DNA of 64,000 nucleotides from Edolisoma coerulescens. Taxonomy: Eukaryota; Chordata; Aves; Passeriformes; Campephagidae. Position numbers and translations under genes: made by a program. A model generated the notes under the pieces. The model had not been told where the DNA came from and ran no database searches. It saw nothing but the letters and a program-made list of their open reading frames with translations. This document shows, piece by piece, positions 1 to 11,820 of the stretch; the first letter of the stretch is position 1, and each line of letters opens with the position of its first letter. The DNA lies in assembly GCA_013397115.1 (NCBI GenBank), contig VWZW01004140.1, positions 124,001-188,000 of the forward strand, given 5' to 3'.

Positions 1-1219
1 TGAAATCGGGGGGCAGGAAACCTTTGGGGACCTCCCAGAGCTCCTCTCCATGGCCAGCTCTGTGCACTGGTGGAAATGGAGGAGAAAGTGGGCCTGGGGT
101 CTGCTAGAAACTGGATCTTGCCCCTCACAGCCCCTATTTTACCCCAGTTTTGTACTTTTCAGAGGTGATTATCAGTAGAAATCATCCTGGCTGGTGCTGC
201 TCAGGGCTGGGCAGCTGCCTGGCAGAGGCTGTGCTGCCTCCAAGATGCAGTTATGGATATGGGCCCACCAAACTGGAGCTGCTGGTGAGCCCATGGACAC
301 TCTTCTCTCTGGATGTGACCTTGGGGCTGCCACTTTGTCTGTCCTTCAGTTCTTCACCCATTTCAGGCTTCTCCCACTGAGCTTCTCCCACATCACCCAG
401 GTCCCTGGGTCTAAGCCTAATTGCTCCGATGCATCCTTGAAAAGCAATTTCCATGGAGCCACTCACTGCTGCCAGCCTGGAGAGCAGTTTCCCCTCTGCC
501 CAGGGCCAGCAGAGGTGTCTCCAGCCCCTCCGAGGTGACAGGAGCAATGTGAGTGCTTGGCATCCCTCCTCCAAGGGGCCATTCCCAGATGCTGGTCGCA
601 GCTCCCATCCTAGATGGGCACAACGCAGCAGAAATCCCCGATTTTAATGTGTTTATCATTTCCCAAATGTACTTTGTGTTCTTCTGGAGCCTTTCCCCCC
701 TCTCTGAGCTTCCTTCTCAGCGTGTGTACTGTTCTTTCTCACATCTCTCTCTCCAGTGCCAATCTCAGAGGGATTTTTCTCCTTCCCCACAGAATTCCAC
801 ACCACAGCCTGCAGACCTGTGAAGGAACATTGACACCTAAGCTCTGGTACACTTCACATCTTGTTCCCAGCTGTGTGCAAACATAAATGCCCTTGTCCTG
901 TGAGAGCAGCAAACAGCTCCATGTTCACTCTTGAGGAAGTGACCCATTTCAGAGAGAGCTTTGCCAGAATTCTGAACTGCTGCTCTGGCAATGTCAGATG
1001 TCTCCAGGGGGATGTAAAAGGGGAGAAGTCCTAAAATCTCTAGTTGGGAATAAGGTCTGCATGGCCAGAATTGTATTTAACCCCTAAGCTGTCTGCACCC
1101 TCCAAAAAAACTGACTTTGGGCTTTGGATTGATGGATGGCTCTTGCCCTGGTGGGCAGCAGGGGAGGGGGATTCTGCTCCTGTGCCCTGCTCAGGTAAGA
1201 CCCCACCTGTAGAGCTGCC
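1..1219. other. Unique non-coding sequence
   Basis: No recognisable gene or repeat. The plus strand is pyrimidine-rich at about 690-800. Open frames of up to about 114 codons overlap on both strands without domains and look like chance frames in GC-rich DNA. Confidence 0.5.
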
Positions 1220-1718
1220 CCAGCCCTGGGCCAGCACAGGAAGGACCTGGAGCTGCTGCAGAGAGGCCAGAGGAGGCACCAGGATGATCAGAGGGATGGA
1301 GCAGCTCTGCTGGCAGGAAAGGCTGGGAGAGCTGGGATTGTTCAGCCTGGAGAGGAGAAGCTTTGGGGTGACCTCACTGGGGCCTCCCAGTACCTGAAGG
1401 AACTGAGAAGAAAGATGAAGAAAGACAATTTCCAAGGGCCTGGAGTGACAAGATAAGGGGAAATGACTTCAAACTGACAGAGAATGGGCTTAGACTGGAT
1501 CTTAGGAAGGAATTGATCCCTGTGAAGGTGGGGAGGCCCTGGCACAGGGTGCCCAGAGAAGCTGTGGCTGCCCCTGGATCCCTGGAAGTGTCCAAGGCCA
1601 GGCTGGACAGGGCTTGGAGCACCCTGGGACAGTGGAAGGTGTCCCTGCCCATGGCACGGGGTGGGATGGGATGGGATTTAAGGTCCCTTCCAACCTAAAC
1701 CATTCTGGGATCCTGTGA
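1220..1718 (+). mobile_element. CR1-type LINE fragment, group A, 3' end present
   Basis: This is one of the longer group A copies in the window. It begins in the segment that encodes the end of ORF2 (open text around 'ctgcagagaggccagagg', then 'ttcagcctggagaggagaag'). It continues through 'gtgcccagagaagctgtggc' and ends in the LINE 3' terminus 'cattctgggatcctgtga'. The 5' part, including the endonuclease and reverse transcriptase, is missing, as is usual for target-primed copies. Several frameshifts break the reading frame, so it is a dead copy. The orientation is set by the terminal octamer-like repeats on the right. Confidence 0.92.
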
Positions 1719-2987
1719 GTCGGTGGAAATGAGGATCAGGCTGTAAAAGTGGGACGCTGGGGACGGGCATTAATGCGATTGCTTTGGAAAGCTGCAAATT
1801 AAGAAGGCAGCACAGCTGGGTCCCTCCCAGTGCAGAGCCACTCTGGGGGACGGGGAGGGTCACGTCAGGCTGTGCCTGGCACTGATGACAGCAGGGCTGG
1901 GACAGACACAGCTCTGGTTGTTTGCTGCAGTAGCTCTCTAATGGGAGGAGCGAAAATGCGGAGGTGCAGATCATCTGTAGGAGAAAATAAAAACAAGAGA
2001 GGATTATTTAGTCAATCACCTTGTCTGCTGTGATTAGTTTGGAGTTTAGAGCAGAAAACCATATTCTGCATCTCACATGGGACTTGTAAAATCTGCCTGT
2101 AAACCTTCACGTGGGAACCTGGGCTGAGAAGCTGCTTGTTTTCTTCATGGGATGTCCCCACAACACCTGACTCCCTTGTAAGGCCACAGCAATATTTACG
2201 TATTTTTCCCCTGCAAGGGATTTACAAATCCCATAAACCAGCACAAAATCCTCTGGCAGGTTTCCAGACTGGGAGGAAGCTGAACCGAACCCCGGAGCTG
2301 GCGAGGCACGGCTGGTTTGTGGGGATGCCAAGGACTGGGACAGGGATGATTTCCCTCCCTCAGGAATCCTCAGAGCACCCACGGGCAGGGAGCACTAATG
2401 GCAGCAGGGACAGGGAAGCAAAGCAGGCAGGAAAAGCTGGCTTCAAACTGGGCTGAAGAGGCAAAGGAGCCAAGGTGGCCGTGGAGAGCCAGGCAGGACC
2501 AAACCCTCGCCTCCCACTGAAATCCCAGACAAGGACTTTTACCCTGATGGGGGAGAGTCCCATTCTCACCTATTAACGGAAGATATCTTCAATGGCCTGA
2601 TTTTCAGAGTATTAAGCAGGTGATATTAGATTTCACAGAATGTGCTGAGTTGGATTTGCTCCTGGTTACCCTGAAAATATCAACCCTGTGGTCTACAAGT
2701 AAAATACAATGGAGATAATGGTGAAAACTTAGGAACATATGTATGAAAGGTACATTTTTCTTTGCTCATCTACCAAATCAAATATTGAAAACAAAATCTT
2801 CTTTGATTTTCCTGTGAGTCCTGCAATTTTCTTTGCACTTTTCCTTGCACTTTCTTTGTGATGATAAACTTGATTTTTCCTGTTGCTGGGAAAAGCTTGG
2901 GACAGGCTCACCACAAGCAAAGTGAAGAGTGAAAGAACAAGTTTTCCAACTTATTTCTGAGTTCATACAAGCTCACAGATTAAGAGG
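1719..2987. other. Unique non-coding sequence
   Basis: The left half is GC-rich and the right half (from about 2580) is AT-rich. I see no exon, RNA gene or repeat family that I can name. Confidence 0.5.
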
Positions 2988-3118
2988 ATCACAGAATGGT
3001 TTGGGTTGTGAAGGACCCTAAAGCTCACCTTGTTCCAACCTACCTGCCATGGGCAGGGACACCTTGCACTATCTCAGGTTGCTCCAAGCCCCATCCAACC
3101 TGGCCTTGAACACCTGGA
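2988..3118 (-). mobile_element. Short CR1-type LINE 3' fragment, group A
   Basis: Read on the minus strand, the piece ends in the LINE 3' terminus (plus-strand 'atcacagaatggtttgggtt' at the left edge). It contains the group A motifs 'ccatgggcagggacacc' and 'tccaacctggccttg'. Only about 130 bp of the 3' tail is present. Confidence 0.9.
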
Positions 3119-4609
3119 ATTTTTAAGCCTCAATTTCTAAAATCCTGATGGTTTTTAGTGATGATCCCATTAAATCCTCACACTTCCTACAGCACCTTTC
3201 CCAGCTGCAGGGAAGCAGCACCACGTGTGGAGCACTTGGGACCTTTTCTGGGTCCAACATCTCCAAAGCAATTTAAAGCTTCATTTGGATCTCCCCACAG
3301 GATACAGCACTGGACAGAGGTGAAGTTCTGGAATTCTGAAGTCAGTTCCTGCTGCAGTGTGGGGTCCCAGGGGTGCTAAGCCCCAGCCCCTGGCAGGTAT
3401 TAAAGCTGCATGTCTGCAAAATCCTCCCTGTGACCAGGGAGAGACCACTTCTAGTCAATTTTGTGCTTAATTGCTGTTTTCATGTCCTTATCCCTGTAAA
3501 AAATTCTGCAGAGGATGTAGAATTTTATATATATATACATATAAAAATTAATTTCTCATGCATTATTCCTGTGGCTGAAATTGAGCCCGTGAGCATGGCC
3601 AGGAGCAAGGTAAATGCACAGTTCAGGCACAATGTTGAGAGTTCTCTGGTTCCTAAAGTCTCCTTGGTTTATTTTTCCCTTTTTGTGTCAGCAAAACTCC
3701 TTTTGGGACAAATGGTGACAAGGAACAGTGATCCTACTTTTCCCCAGTGCTGTGTCCCAGGATGCGCCCAGCACCCTGGGCTGGTCTGTGTTTTAAAGAG
3801 TTGGATTTCTCTCCCAGAGCAAGAGGCAGGAAAGCTTTGCTGAAATATTAATTTGCCTCTGAAAACACCCTGAATGCAACCAGCAAGCAGAGCTTCCCTT
3901 GCTGGGAATGTGGAACTGGGACACTGCGGCCCAGCCCCGCTGCTGGAACAGGGCTGTCCCTGCCTGAGCCAAGCAGGTCATTTCCTTTTCATTCAGCTGA
4001 ATAAAATGCAGATAAAAACACCTTTAGAAGAAAGCAGAATACAGGCAAATGTGTAAATTTGAGCTTTTTGCCATAGTCGGAGTGCAGGGCTTGCAACCCG
4101 GACAACATAAGGGAAGGGAAATCATCTTCATCACTGTTTTCACAAGGAATGTGGCTCCTAGGGCATTCTTGCTCTTGACTGTCCTGGGCAGGAATTATCA
4201 GGGTGCAAGGACAAGCCAAAAGCTGCACTTTCATTTCTTCTTCTGAATTTAGCCAGAAATTTTTAATTTTTCCCCATGACATTGGTCTGGACTCGTGTGG
4301 AGGCCTCTATTGCTTGAGTCTCTTCAGAGAGCTGCCCTGGTCTGAGGAGCAGAAGGACTCGGTGCAATTCAGGCACCAAGGCAGAGATTTGGCCAGAAGA
4401 AGTGTTGAAGGGGTGTCCAAATCTTGTTACACACACCAGACAGCTCTGCACGGGGTGACAGTTCCATGCTGGGTTTGGCTGAGCCAGGGAAGGATCCTGT
4501 GGGCAGGGACCATGGGATTTCCTGATGTGTGAGTCTGCAGAGGTGCTGAAACAGCTGTGGGGATGTGGCTGTGAGGGTGGAGAGCCTGGCAAGTTCTAGG
4601 GGCTTGTTC
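3119..4609. other. Unique non-coding sequence with a short (TA)n tract
   Basis: Mostly single-copy text. A short alternating T/A run sits at about 3525-3545. A 156-codon open frame at 3373-3843 (plus) has no recognisable domain and crosses the TA tract, so I do not call it a gene. Confidence 0.5.
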
Positions 4610-4916
4610 ACAGGGACCTTAAATCCCACCCAGTCCCCTCTCCTGCCGTGGGCAGGGACCCCTTCCACCATCCCAGGGTGCTCCAAGCCCCGTCCAACCT
4701 GGCCTTGGGCACTGCCAGGGATCCAGAGGCATCCACAGCTTCTCTGGGCACCCTGTGCCAGGGCCTCCCACCTTCACAGGGAACAATTCCTTCCCAATAT
4801 CCCATCTGTCCCTGCCCTCTGGCAGTGGGAGGCCATTCCCTCTTGTCCTGTCACTCCAGGCCCTTGTCCCAAGTCCCTCTCCAGGTTTTGAAGCCCCTGG
4901 AGACACTGGAAGGTGT
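4610..4916 (-). mobile_element. CR1-type LINE fragment, group A
   Basis: Minus-strand group A copy containing, in plus-strand reading, 'tgctccaagccccgtccaac', 'cttctctgggcaccctgtgc' and 'cattccctcttgtcctgtca'. The terminal octamer repeats at the 3' end (left) have been lost or diverged, since the match begins at 'agggacctta'. The copy is 5' truncated at about 4916. Confidence 0.88.
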
Positions 4917-6679
4917 CTTCCGCATTTTCATAAAATGAGTGTTCCTGTATCAACAGCAACGGGATTTATGCTGCTTTGTGTGTCTGTGAGGGGGTGAAAT
5001 CCTTTTTTCACTAAAAATCAGGACTTGTAGCAAATAAATCCCAGAATGCAGCTCTGGTGAGGGAAAGTGACTCCAGCCACCACTATCCTTAATAAATATG
5101 CATTGCAAAATCATCTTGGCTTCCTCTGATTCACATCAGGGAGCTTAAATTTGCCATTACAGGGAATCTGACTTGTCAAAATCCCATCTGTAATTATAAA
5201 CCCGCATGAGGAGCTGGTGAAATGGTGGGAGAAGGAACGAACCCATGAGGATTTAGCTGCCAAATGTGTCCTGTTTCCAGAATGATTTAAAAGGTTGAAA
5301 TCCACAGCAGGTAAGAGCACAAAGTGCCACTTCACAGCACCAATAAATTCATGCAGGGACAGTCGCTGACCACCCTACTGAAGCCTGGATTTGCACTCAG
5401 TCCTAGCAGAGCCAGACTCCAAAGTAAATATAATTACCTGGGCAATAGCCCTGAACTCTTGCAAGTCTGATCTGTGCCTCTGGCAGCCAGACAGAGCAAA
5501 GAGCTGCAGGAGGAGGGAGGGATGGAGGCAGGGCAGGAGATCACCAGCACACCCTGAATCTCAGCATCAGTCTGAAGACACCAAATTTTTGGAGAGCCTC
5601 CCTGGGAGCAAAACCTGGCTGGGAGATGCTCCACCAGGGATTTCCATCACCTCTGGGATGCAAGCACAGGGAGCCAGGCAGCAGGATCCAAACAAGGTTT
5701 GCTGAAAGGAAATGAGACAGGTGGGAAGAAAAGCTGAACCTCAGATGGGATGTGTGGGTGCTGCAGCAGGAGGGGCAGCAGCTCAGGTGTCCCCTCCCAG
5801 GTGCACAGTGACATTTTGCTGCAGTGGGAGGTGTGGCAGAGAGAGCAGAGCTTCAGGCAGGTTACAGGTGGGTGTTTCCAGCTGCCAGCGCCCAGCATGT
5901 GGTGCCAGCTGTGACTCCTTGGGTTCTGCTCCGAGGTGAGATGGGAGCTGGTAAATACCTGTCACTGCTGTGTCACAGGGCAGGGCCTCTGCCAGTCAGC
6001 CTGGCCCTGCAGGCTCTCCCTGCTCTGTTTTCCACCCTCTGAACCACAGCGATGTCTCTGGCATTGAGCTGACTGTAGAAAATCAATAAGCAACACTCTC
6101 AGCTCAGTGGAGCAGCGGGAGACAATTCCAGAGCTCAGGGCACACCATGCCCAGATGGGCCTCGGCCCCACCTGAAATGGCTGTGCCCCTAAAAACCTCT
6201 CTCTCACCACCTTCTGTGCGGGGAGGCTTTTAAACACTGGTTTCTGGCTGCTGTCACAGCTTCAGGGCAGAAGGAAAGAGCTTTCTGGGCAGGTGTACAC
6301 AGCTTTTCTGCCTTCCAGCTGTGGCCGGATGAGGTGAACCGTGGGGATGCGCAGGAAACTCCTCCTGGGGGACTTCCAGTTGTCACCCCTGGGCTGAAAC
6401 ACCCGGTGTCACCTTGGCTTAGAATTTTTCATGAATATTTTAATTTGAAAGAGCTTCAAGCCATGACTCCAAATCGCAGCTGCTCTCTGTTCTCCCGAGC
6501 ATGGGCAGTAAGGGGATAACGTGTTTGGGGCTGGGGGTTTTTTGTCAGGGAAAGCTTTTGGAGAGTGCTCCTTGTTAGGAAGTTCAGAGCACATCCTTGG
6601 TGGGCAGAGCTGCCCTGATGCCCAGGCACGAGGAGCCTCCTCAGAGCACAGAGGCACCCGCAGTGGTGGCACAGCAGTG
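4917..6679. other. Unique non-coding sequence
   Basis: About 1.8 kb without recognised repeats. The block at about 5050-5340 is AT-richer, with 'ctgtaattataaaccc' and 'aatgatttaaaagg', and could be a conserved non-coding element. The rest is GC-rich and featureless to me. Confidence 0.45.
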
Positions 6680-6781
6680 CTGGGTTAATGCTTGGACTCG
6701 ATGGCCTTAGAGGTCTTTTCCTACTGGTGGTCTTTAGGGCCCCTTCAACCCCACCTCTTCTGTGGTTCTGTGATTCTCTGA
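6680..6781 (+). mobile_element. CR1-type LINE 3' tail, group B
   Basis: The short plus-strand tail 'ggactcgatggccttagagg' is followed by 'tcttttcc' and ends 'tctgtgattctctga'. This is the terminal 100 bp of a group B element. A short internal duplication or insertion separates 'tcttttcctactggtgg' from the last repeats. Confidence 0.82.
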
Positions 6782-7353
6782 TCTGGTTTTGCCTCGGCTG
6801 CCAGCTCTGGGTGATGGCAGTGAGGGACCCAGCTCTGCCAGTGGCAAAATCTCAGTGGCTGCTCAGGACAGGCAGGAGAAAGCAGAGACACAAAAAAAAT
6901 CTGATGTATAAGCAAGGGAAAAATGCAATTCAATAGATCAAATAGATCAAACAGAGCTCCTGCCTGCTCAGCACTGCTGTCTTCATGTTAAAGTGCTGAG
7001 AAATACTCTCACATTTGTCTTCTCCAGTTCTTCCTCAGGGTGAGCCTGAGCTGGGGGTGCCCTGTGGGACTGAGCAGGGACTGGGCCAGGTGCAGACTGA
7101 GCTCAACACCTTTATCAAGGAGTCAGGCCATCCTCATCCCAAAATGCAGGCTGTGGCTCCCTGCATCCTCTGTCACACAGGATCATGTCCCAGGTGTGGT
7201 CTGGCTCAGGGAAAGCTCTTGGGTGGTATTGGAAAGGAACTGGCCGGACAAGGAATGTCTTGGAATGGTACAGGGGCTCTAGATGGTGAGAAGTGAGCCT
7301 CTCTCAGCGTCCTGGCTGAGCAAACGGGCAGGGCCAGGCCTGGTTCCCTCATT
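6782..7353. other. Unique non-coding sequence
   Basis: No gene or named repeat. A short imperfect direct repeat with the unit 'atagatcaa' lies at about 6932-6953. Confidence 0.45.
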
Positions 7354-7786
7354 TCACAGAATCACAGAATCACCAGGTTGGAAGAGACCTTCAAGGTCAT
7401 CGAGTCCAACCCATGCCCTGACACCTCAACTAAACCATGGCACTGAGTGCCACATCCAATCTTTTTTTAAACACATCCAGGGATGGTGACTCCACCACCT
7501 CCCTGGGCAGACGATTCCAGAACTTTATCACTCTTTCAGTAAAAACCTTCTTCCTAACATCCAACCTAAATTTCCCTTGGCACAGCTTGAGGCTGTGTCC
7601 TCTCGTTCTGTCAGTTGTTACCTGGAAAAAGAGACCAACCCCCACCCGACCACAACCACCTTGCAGGGAGTTGTAGAGAGTGATGAGGTCACCTCTGAGT
7701 CTCCTTTTCTCCAGGCTAAACAACCCCAGCTCCCTCAGCCGTTCCTCACAGGGCTTGTGTTCCAAGCCCTCCACCAGCCTTGTAGG
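7354..7786 (-). mobile_element. CR1-type LINE fragment, group B, well preserved
   Basis: The left edge reads 'tcacagaatcacagaatcac', the complement of the CR1 3' terminal repeats, followed by 'ggttggaagagacc'. The minus strand keeps an almost continuous frame over 7430-7774 that corresponds to the C-terminal end of CR1 ORF2 (segments resembling LGLFSLEKRRL and FRLDVRKKVFTERVI). The endonuclease and reverse transcriptase are absent because of 5' truncation. The open frame and recognisable peptide text suggest a fairly young insertion. Confidence 0.95.
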
Positions 7787-8333
7787 TTTCCCAGCCTGGA
7801 AACCCTTGGCTTAGAGAACAGTGCTCCTCTGGAATGATCTCTGCTCCTGAGCCTTCCCTGAGAGCACCCAGCAGCTCTCAGATAGGGCATGCCCAGCAGG
7901 AGCCATGCCCAAGATGTGCTTCAAGTGCCTCAGAGGTTTCTGAGTGCTCCAAATCCAAAATGGAATTCACGAGCTGAGGGAGAACAACCTCCGGGGCTGT
8001 CAGAGGCACAGCCCCAGGGACAGGGGACACGGCACACTGACCTGCTGCTCAGCAATGTGTCCATAGAGGGGGTCCTGCCCACAGGGGATTTTGTGTTTGA
8101 GACCCTGGCACCTCTTGCTCCCACAGCTTCCCTGAAGTGCAGCCTCCTGCATTCACGGCGTCGTGCAGGGATAGAAGCCTGTGGACTTCTCCAGGGGTGC
8201 TCCCAGGCACTGGGGAGAGAGGAATTTCCTCCATGGGATGTCTCCATCTGCCTCCAGCCACTGTGGCTCCCAGGCAGATAAAGTGTGTTCCCCCCAAACC
8301 AAAGTTTTTTGTGGAACAAACATGTTTTGTGAA
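7787..8333. other. Unique non-coding sequence
   Basis: Sits between two CR1 copies in opposite orientation. Two overlapping open frames on opposite strands (139 and 130 codons, about 7889-8349) have no recognised domain. Confidence 0.45.
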
Positions 8334-8544
8334 CCACAAGAAGTTCCACCTCAACATGAGGGAGAATTTCTTTACACTGAAGGTGTCAGAGCACTGGAAG
8401 AGCTGCCCAGGGAGGGCGTGCAGTCTCCCTCTCTGGAGACATCCCAAACCCACCTGTGTCACCTGCCCCAGGTGACCCTGCCTGGGCAGAGGGGTTGGAA
8501 TGGATGATCCCCAGAGGTCCCTTTCAGCCCTAAGGATTCTGTGA
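8334..8544 (+). mobile_element. CR1-type LINE fragment, group D, 3' end present
   Basis: The plus-strand text 'aagttccacctcaacatgag' is followed by 'gagaatttctttacactgaa', 'ggttggaatggatgatcccc' and 'cagccctaaggattctgtga'. This is the end of CR1 ORF2 plus the 3' untranslated tail. It differs in wording from groups A-C, so it belongs to another subfamily. Confidence 0.88.
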
Positions 8545-11510
8545 ACTGTCCATCCCCTTTAAAAGCCTTCCAGCCCTATTTATTACAGCTGTGGCACCAT
8601 CTCTGGCCAGCCCCTGGGCTTGTCTTGCTGCTCTGGACAAGGTTGGGAGCAATCCAATACCCAGTTCTCATCCTGCTTTGCCAGCCTGGAAAAAAGTACC
8701 CAAAGGAGCCTCTCAGCAGCGCTTTTCCCTTCACCCTCCATCGCCCCTTTCCACAAGCATGTTGATTTTGGGAGACAGGACTATGTTCTGACCACGGTCT
8801 CCAAGGCAGCCCAAATTGTATCACCATGTGCAGGACACAGAGTGCTGGCAAATGTCCCCACACTGGAAGGTGGCAGCTGGGAGTGCACCATGCACAGGCA
8901 CTGCCCGTGGGGGAAAGAGGCACCACGGACACGTGGGGGTGACCCAAGAAATCTGGGCAGAAGTTTATGCAAAAACGTGTCACTGTGGCCACCAAGCTTC
9001 TCTGGCCACCTCCTGATAGTGGCTGAAGTTGCCTGAGATCTCTCTCCCATTTATCCCTGTCCAATTTCCACCTTTTTCCCATGAAAACACCGAACCTGGG
9101 AGTGCTGCCTGCTCTTTGGTGGTGTGAAGAAAGCAAACAGTAAGGAAAGCTGATGAGCGCTGGGAGAGGCAGCTGTGTCATATCCCAGGGCAGCTGGGAT
9201 GCTGGGACTGCCAGGGTGCTGCTGCTCATCCTCCAGAACAGGAGCACTGGGCAGGAAGAGGAGGTGGCACAGGCAGGAGAGGGAGGAGGAAGAGGAGCAG
9301 CAAGAAGCCCCTGTCCTAAGGCAGTGCAGGCAGCTGGGGGAGAAATACGCCAGCAGGAGCTCAGTGCAGTGACCCAGGCAGGTGGCACAGAGTGGCTCAG
9401 CCACCTCCCCTCCAGCTGGCTGCTCACTGAGCCTCTCTGCACCCTCTGCCCATGGCTTTTGGGAAGTTAGCACTGCCTGACAGTCAACAGGACTCAGATA
9501 TGTTTTGTCAGCTCCTGAACGGCCATAAAAGAGGAAACTGAAAGATTGTGCAAGCCCCAGGGCAGGGAGGAGAGAGATTTTTAACTGTGAGAGTCCCAGA
9601 GCAAGGCCACAACTGGTCTCGAGGTGACCAAAGCCATGGACAGCACGGCCCAGGATGAACATCTGTACACAACAGGGCTCTTCTCTGAGCACAGCCCCGC
9701 TGGGCTCTGGGGCCGGGGCTGCAGCTGGAGCCCAGGTTGGCAGCAGCAATTAGCAAAGCCCCTGGGAGGGGAGCAGAGGGCTCCCGGAACACGGAGAGGC
9801 ACCAGAGCAGATCTGCCAGGGTTTCCAGTGTGTTCCTGGGGACTCAGACCACAAGAGCACTGTGGGCTCCTCCTTGGCAGGCTCAGGGGAGCACTGGGAG
9901 GCTGGAGCTGGGATCCACATTTATCCACATCGATCCGTGCCCTGTGGGAGCACATTGCTGGAACAAGGGCTCCTTAATGGGTAAGGAATGATAGAAAGAG
10001 CCCAATAAATGCCCCTCACATCCCAAACACTCCGAGCTGCTGGGGCTGAGCACTCCTCACTCCAGAAGAGAAACAATCATTTCCCCACGCAGACTAAATA
10101 CAATGCAGACTAAAAGCACGCAGATGAAAGCAGCCAAAACCCTGGGGTGAGAGGTACATTGCAGGAAAATATGAATGTATTCCACTTGTAGCACACTAAA
10201 TATTGCCTGTAGCAATTGTAGGTTCAATCATACACCTCTGGGGAGGTGTAGAAGTCCTGCCAGAACATGGATGGAATGAGGTTCCTCTGTTGTACAGGTT
10301 CCTGCAGCCCTGGCTAGCGAGGGAGATGTAACAGGAGGTGATGGTTCCATCCACCTCATGTCTAGAAAACACATTTGCATGGTGTTTGTAAGGATGAAAT
10401 CCATTATCTGGCTGGAAAAGTGACTTTTCAGTGCTCAGAGCAGCCTGGGTTTGCTCTCAGTAACGTTAATAGCAAAAATGGTGCCTAAGGAGAGACCAGG
10501 AGGGCTCATTCCCAGTGCTTTCATCTCCATCCTTCTCTTTAATTTAATTAATTAAATTAATTTAATTACAATAAAAAACAGACTCTGTTGCACCTACATA
10601 AATCCTACAAGGTCCACCCTCTTAAACAACCTCCTTCAAGAAATTAGTTGAGTAAAATATACTGAAAACCATAATTACATCCTGAATCCAGTTTATCAAG
10701 TAAAATCTCTAAAGTATATTTGGCAATCAGCTTCCTCTCCCTGAAAGTCAACCTTTTCCTACAAAAAATTTGGGCCTTACGTTTTGAGCTGTCAAGGATA
10801 TGAAAACCCAAAGAAAAACTCAGTTGCTCAGCACTATGGAAAATCCAACTCATTAATACACTTTTCTCCCCATTCCAAAAAGAAAAAGAAAAAAAATAAT
10901 CCAAGATACTTGGGAACAATATCATTCTTCAATATGAACTGTGGATCACACTTCAGAAAGAAACCAGAAAGGAGGGGAGCAGAATGTTATTTAGGTCTCT
11001 GTCATGTGTCATTTTTCTCTTGCTATTAAATTCAAAGGAAAACAAAGTCCACTATAATCAAGAGCAATTGTTATGGTAGGAACATTTATAAGGTACAATG
11101 AATATAAATGGGCCACTTCTCCTGCAACAGAGTGCCAGGAAAATCCTGTTAAAAACAATTACTTAGAGTCTCTGGCAATAAACCCAGCACTGAGGACCCC
11201 TTGAACCCAGAGCTCCTGGTGTCCGGCCACCAACTGTGCAGTTAGGAGTTAAGAGGATCTTTAGACAAGGCTGCCATTAAAATCACTTCCCAACATCCCA
11301 GGAGCAGGATTGATGCCTTTGGGAGGACCAGCAGGGTTCAAATGAATAGGCTGTGTGCTCTCTGCAGCTCGAGCCACGCTGGGAGCTCAGCCCTCCGTGC
11401 AGGGGAGAGGTTTGGGCTCCTCACCCTCGGCATCTGGGATGGCAGGGACAGCGGGAGGCACCCTTGGGGAAGGGGGATTCGGGATCACCCTGACACTTGG
11501 ACTGAATGAC
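8545..11510. other. Unique non-coding sequence with a long unassigned open frame
   Basis: About 3 kb without named repeats. A 288-codon minus frame (8576-9442) and a 232-codon minus frame (9051-9749) overlap in a CT/GA-biased region. They have no domain, low-complexity serine/proline/leucine content, and no promoter or splice context I can see. From about 9990 to 11200 the DNA is AT-rich, includes a 22-bp perfect palindrome at 10539-10560, and has an A-rich run at 10876-10900. Parts (about 10060-10260, 10640-10870) look like conserved non-coding text, but I cannot test that. Confidence 0.45.
10539..10560. repeat. 22-bp perfect AT palindrome
   Basis: The core 'taatttaattaattaaatta' is its own reverse complement and one more matching base extends it on each side. 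It contains overlapping homeodomain-type TAATTA sites, but simple-sequence drift is an equally good explanation. Confidence 0.8.
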
Positions 11511-11563
11511 TCAGGGATGGGCTTCTGGAATGTTTTGGTGTGTGAGAATGGAGCACATCACCT

Positions 11564-11820
11564 GATCACAGAATCCCAGAATCACTGAGACCTCCAAGGG
11601 CAGCAAGGCCAAGCTGTGACCGACCCCCACTATATCCCCAGCCCAGAGCAGTGAGTGCCACCTCCAGTTATTCCTTGGACACCTCCAGGGATGGAGACTC
11701 CAAACATCCTTGGGCAGCCCCTTCCAATGTTTTGTAACCCTTTCTGTGAAGGAATTCTTCCTGGTGTCCAACCTGGACCTCCCCTGGGGCAGCTTGAGGC
11801 CTTGTCCCCTCCTCTTGCTC
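11564..11820 (-). mobile_element. CR1-type LINE fragment, group B variant (copy 1 of a close pair)
   Basis: The left edge 'gatcacagaatcccagaatc' is the complement of the LINE 3' end. The body contains 'tgaaggaattcttcctggtg' and 'cttgaggccttgtcccctcc'. It is about 4 percent different by eye from the copy at 14614-14875, and the two share about 53 bp beyond the LINE 3' terminus (11511-11563 and 14561-14613). After 'cctcct' at about 11813 the two copies diverge. The 5' part is truncated. Confidence 0.9.
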
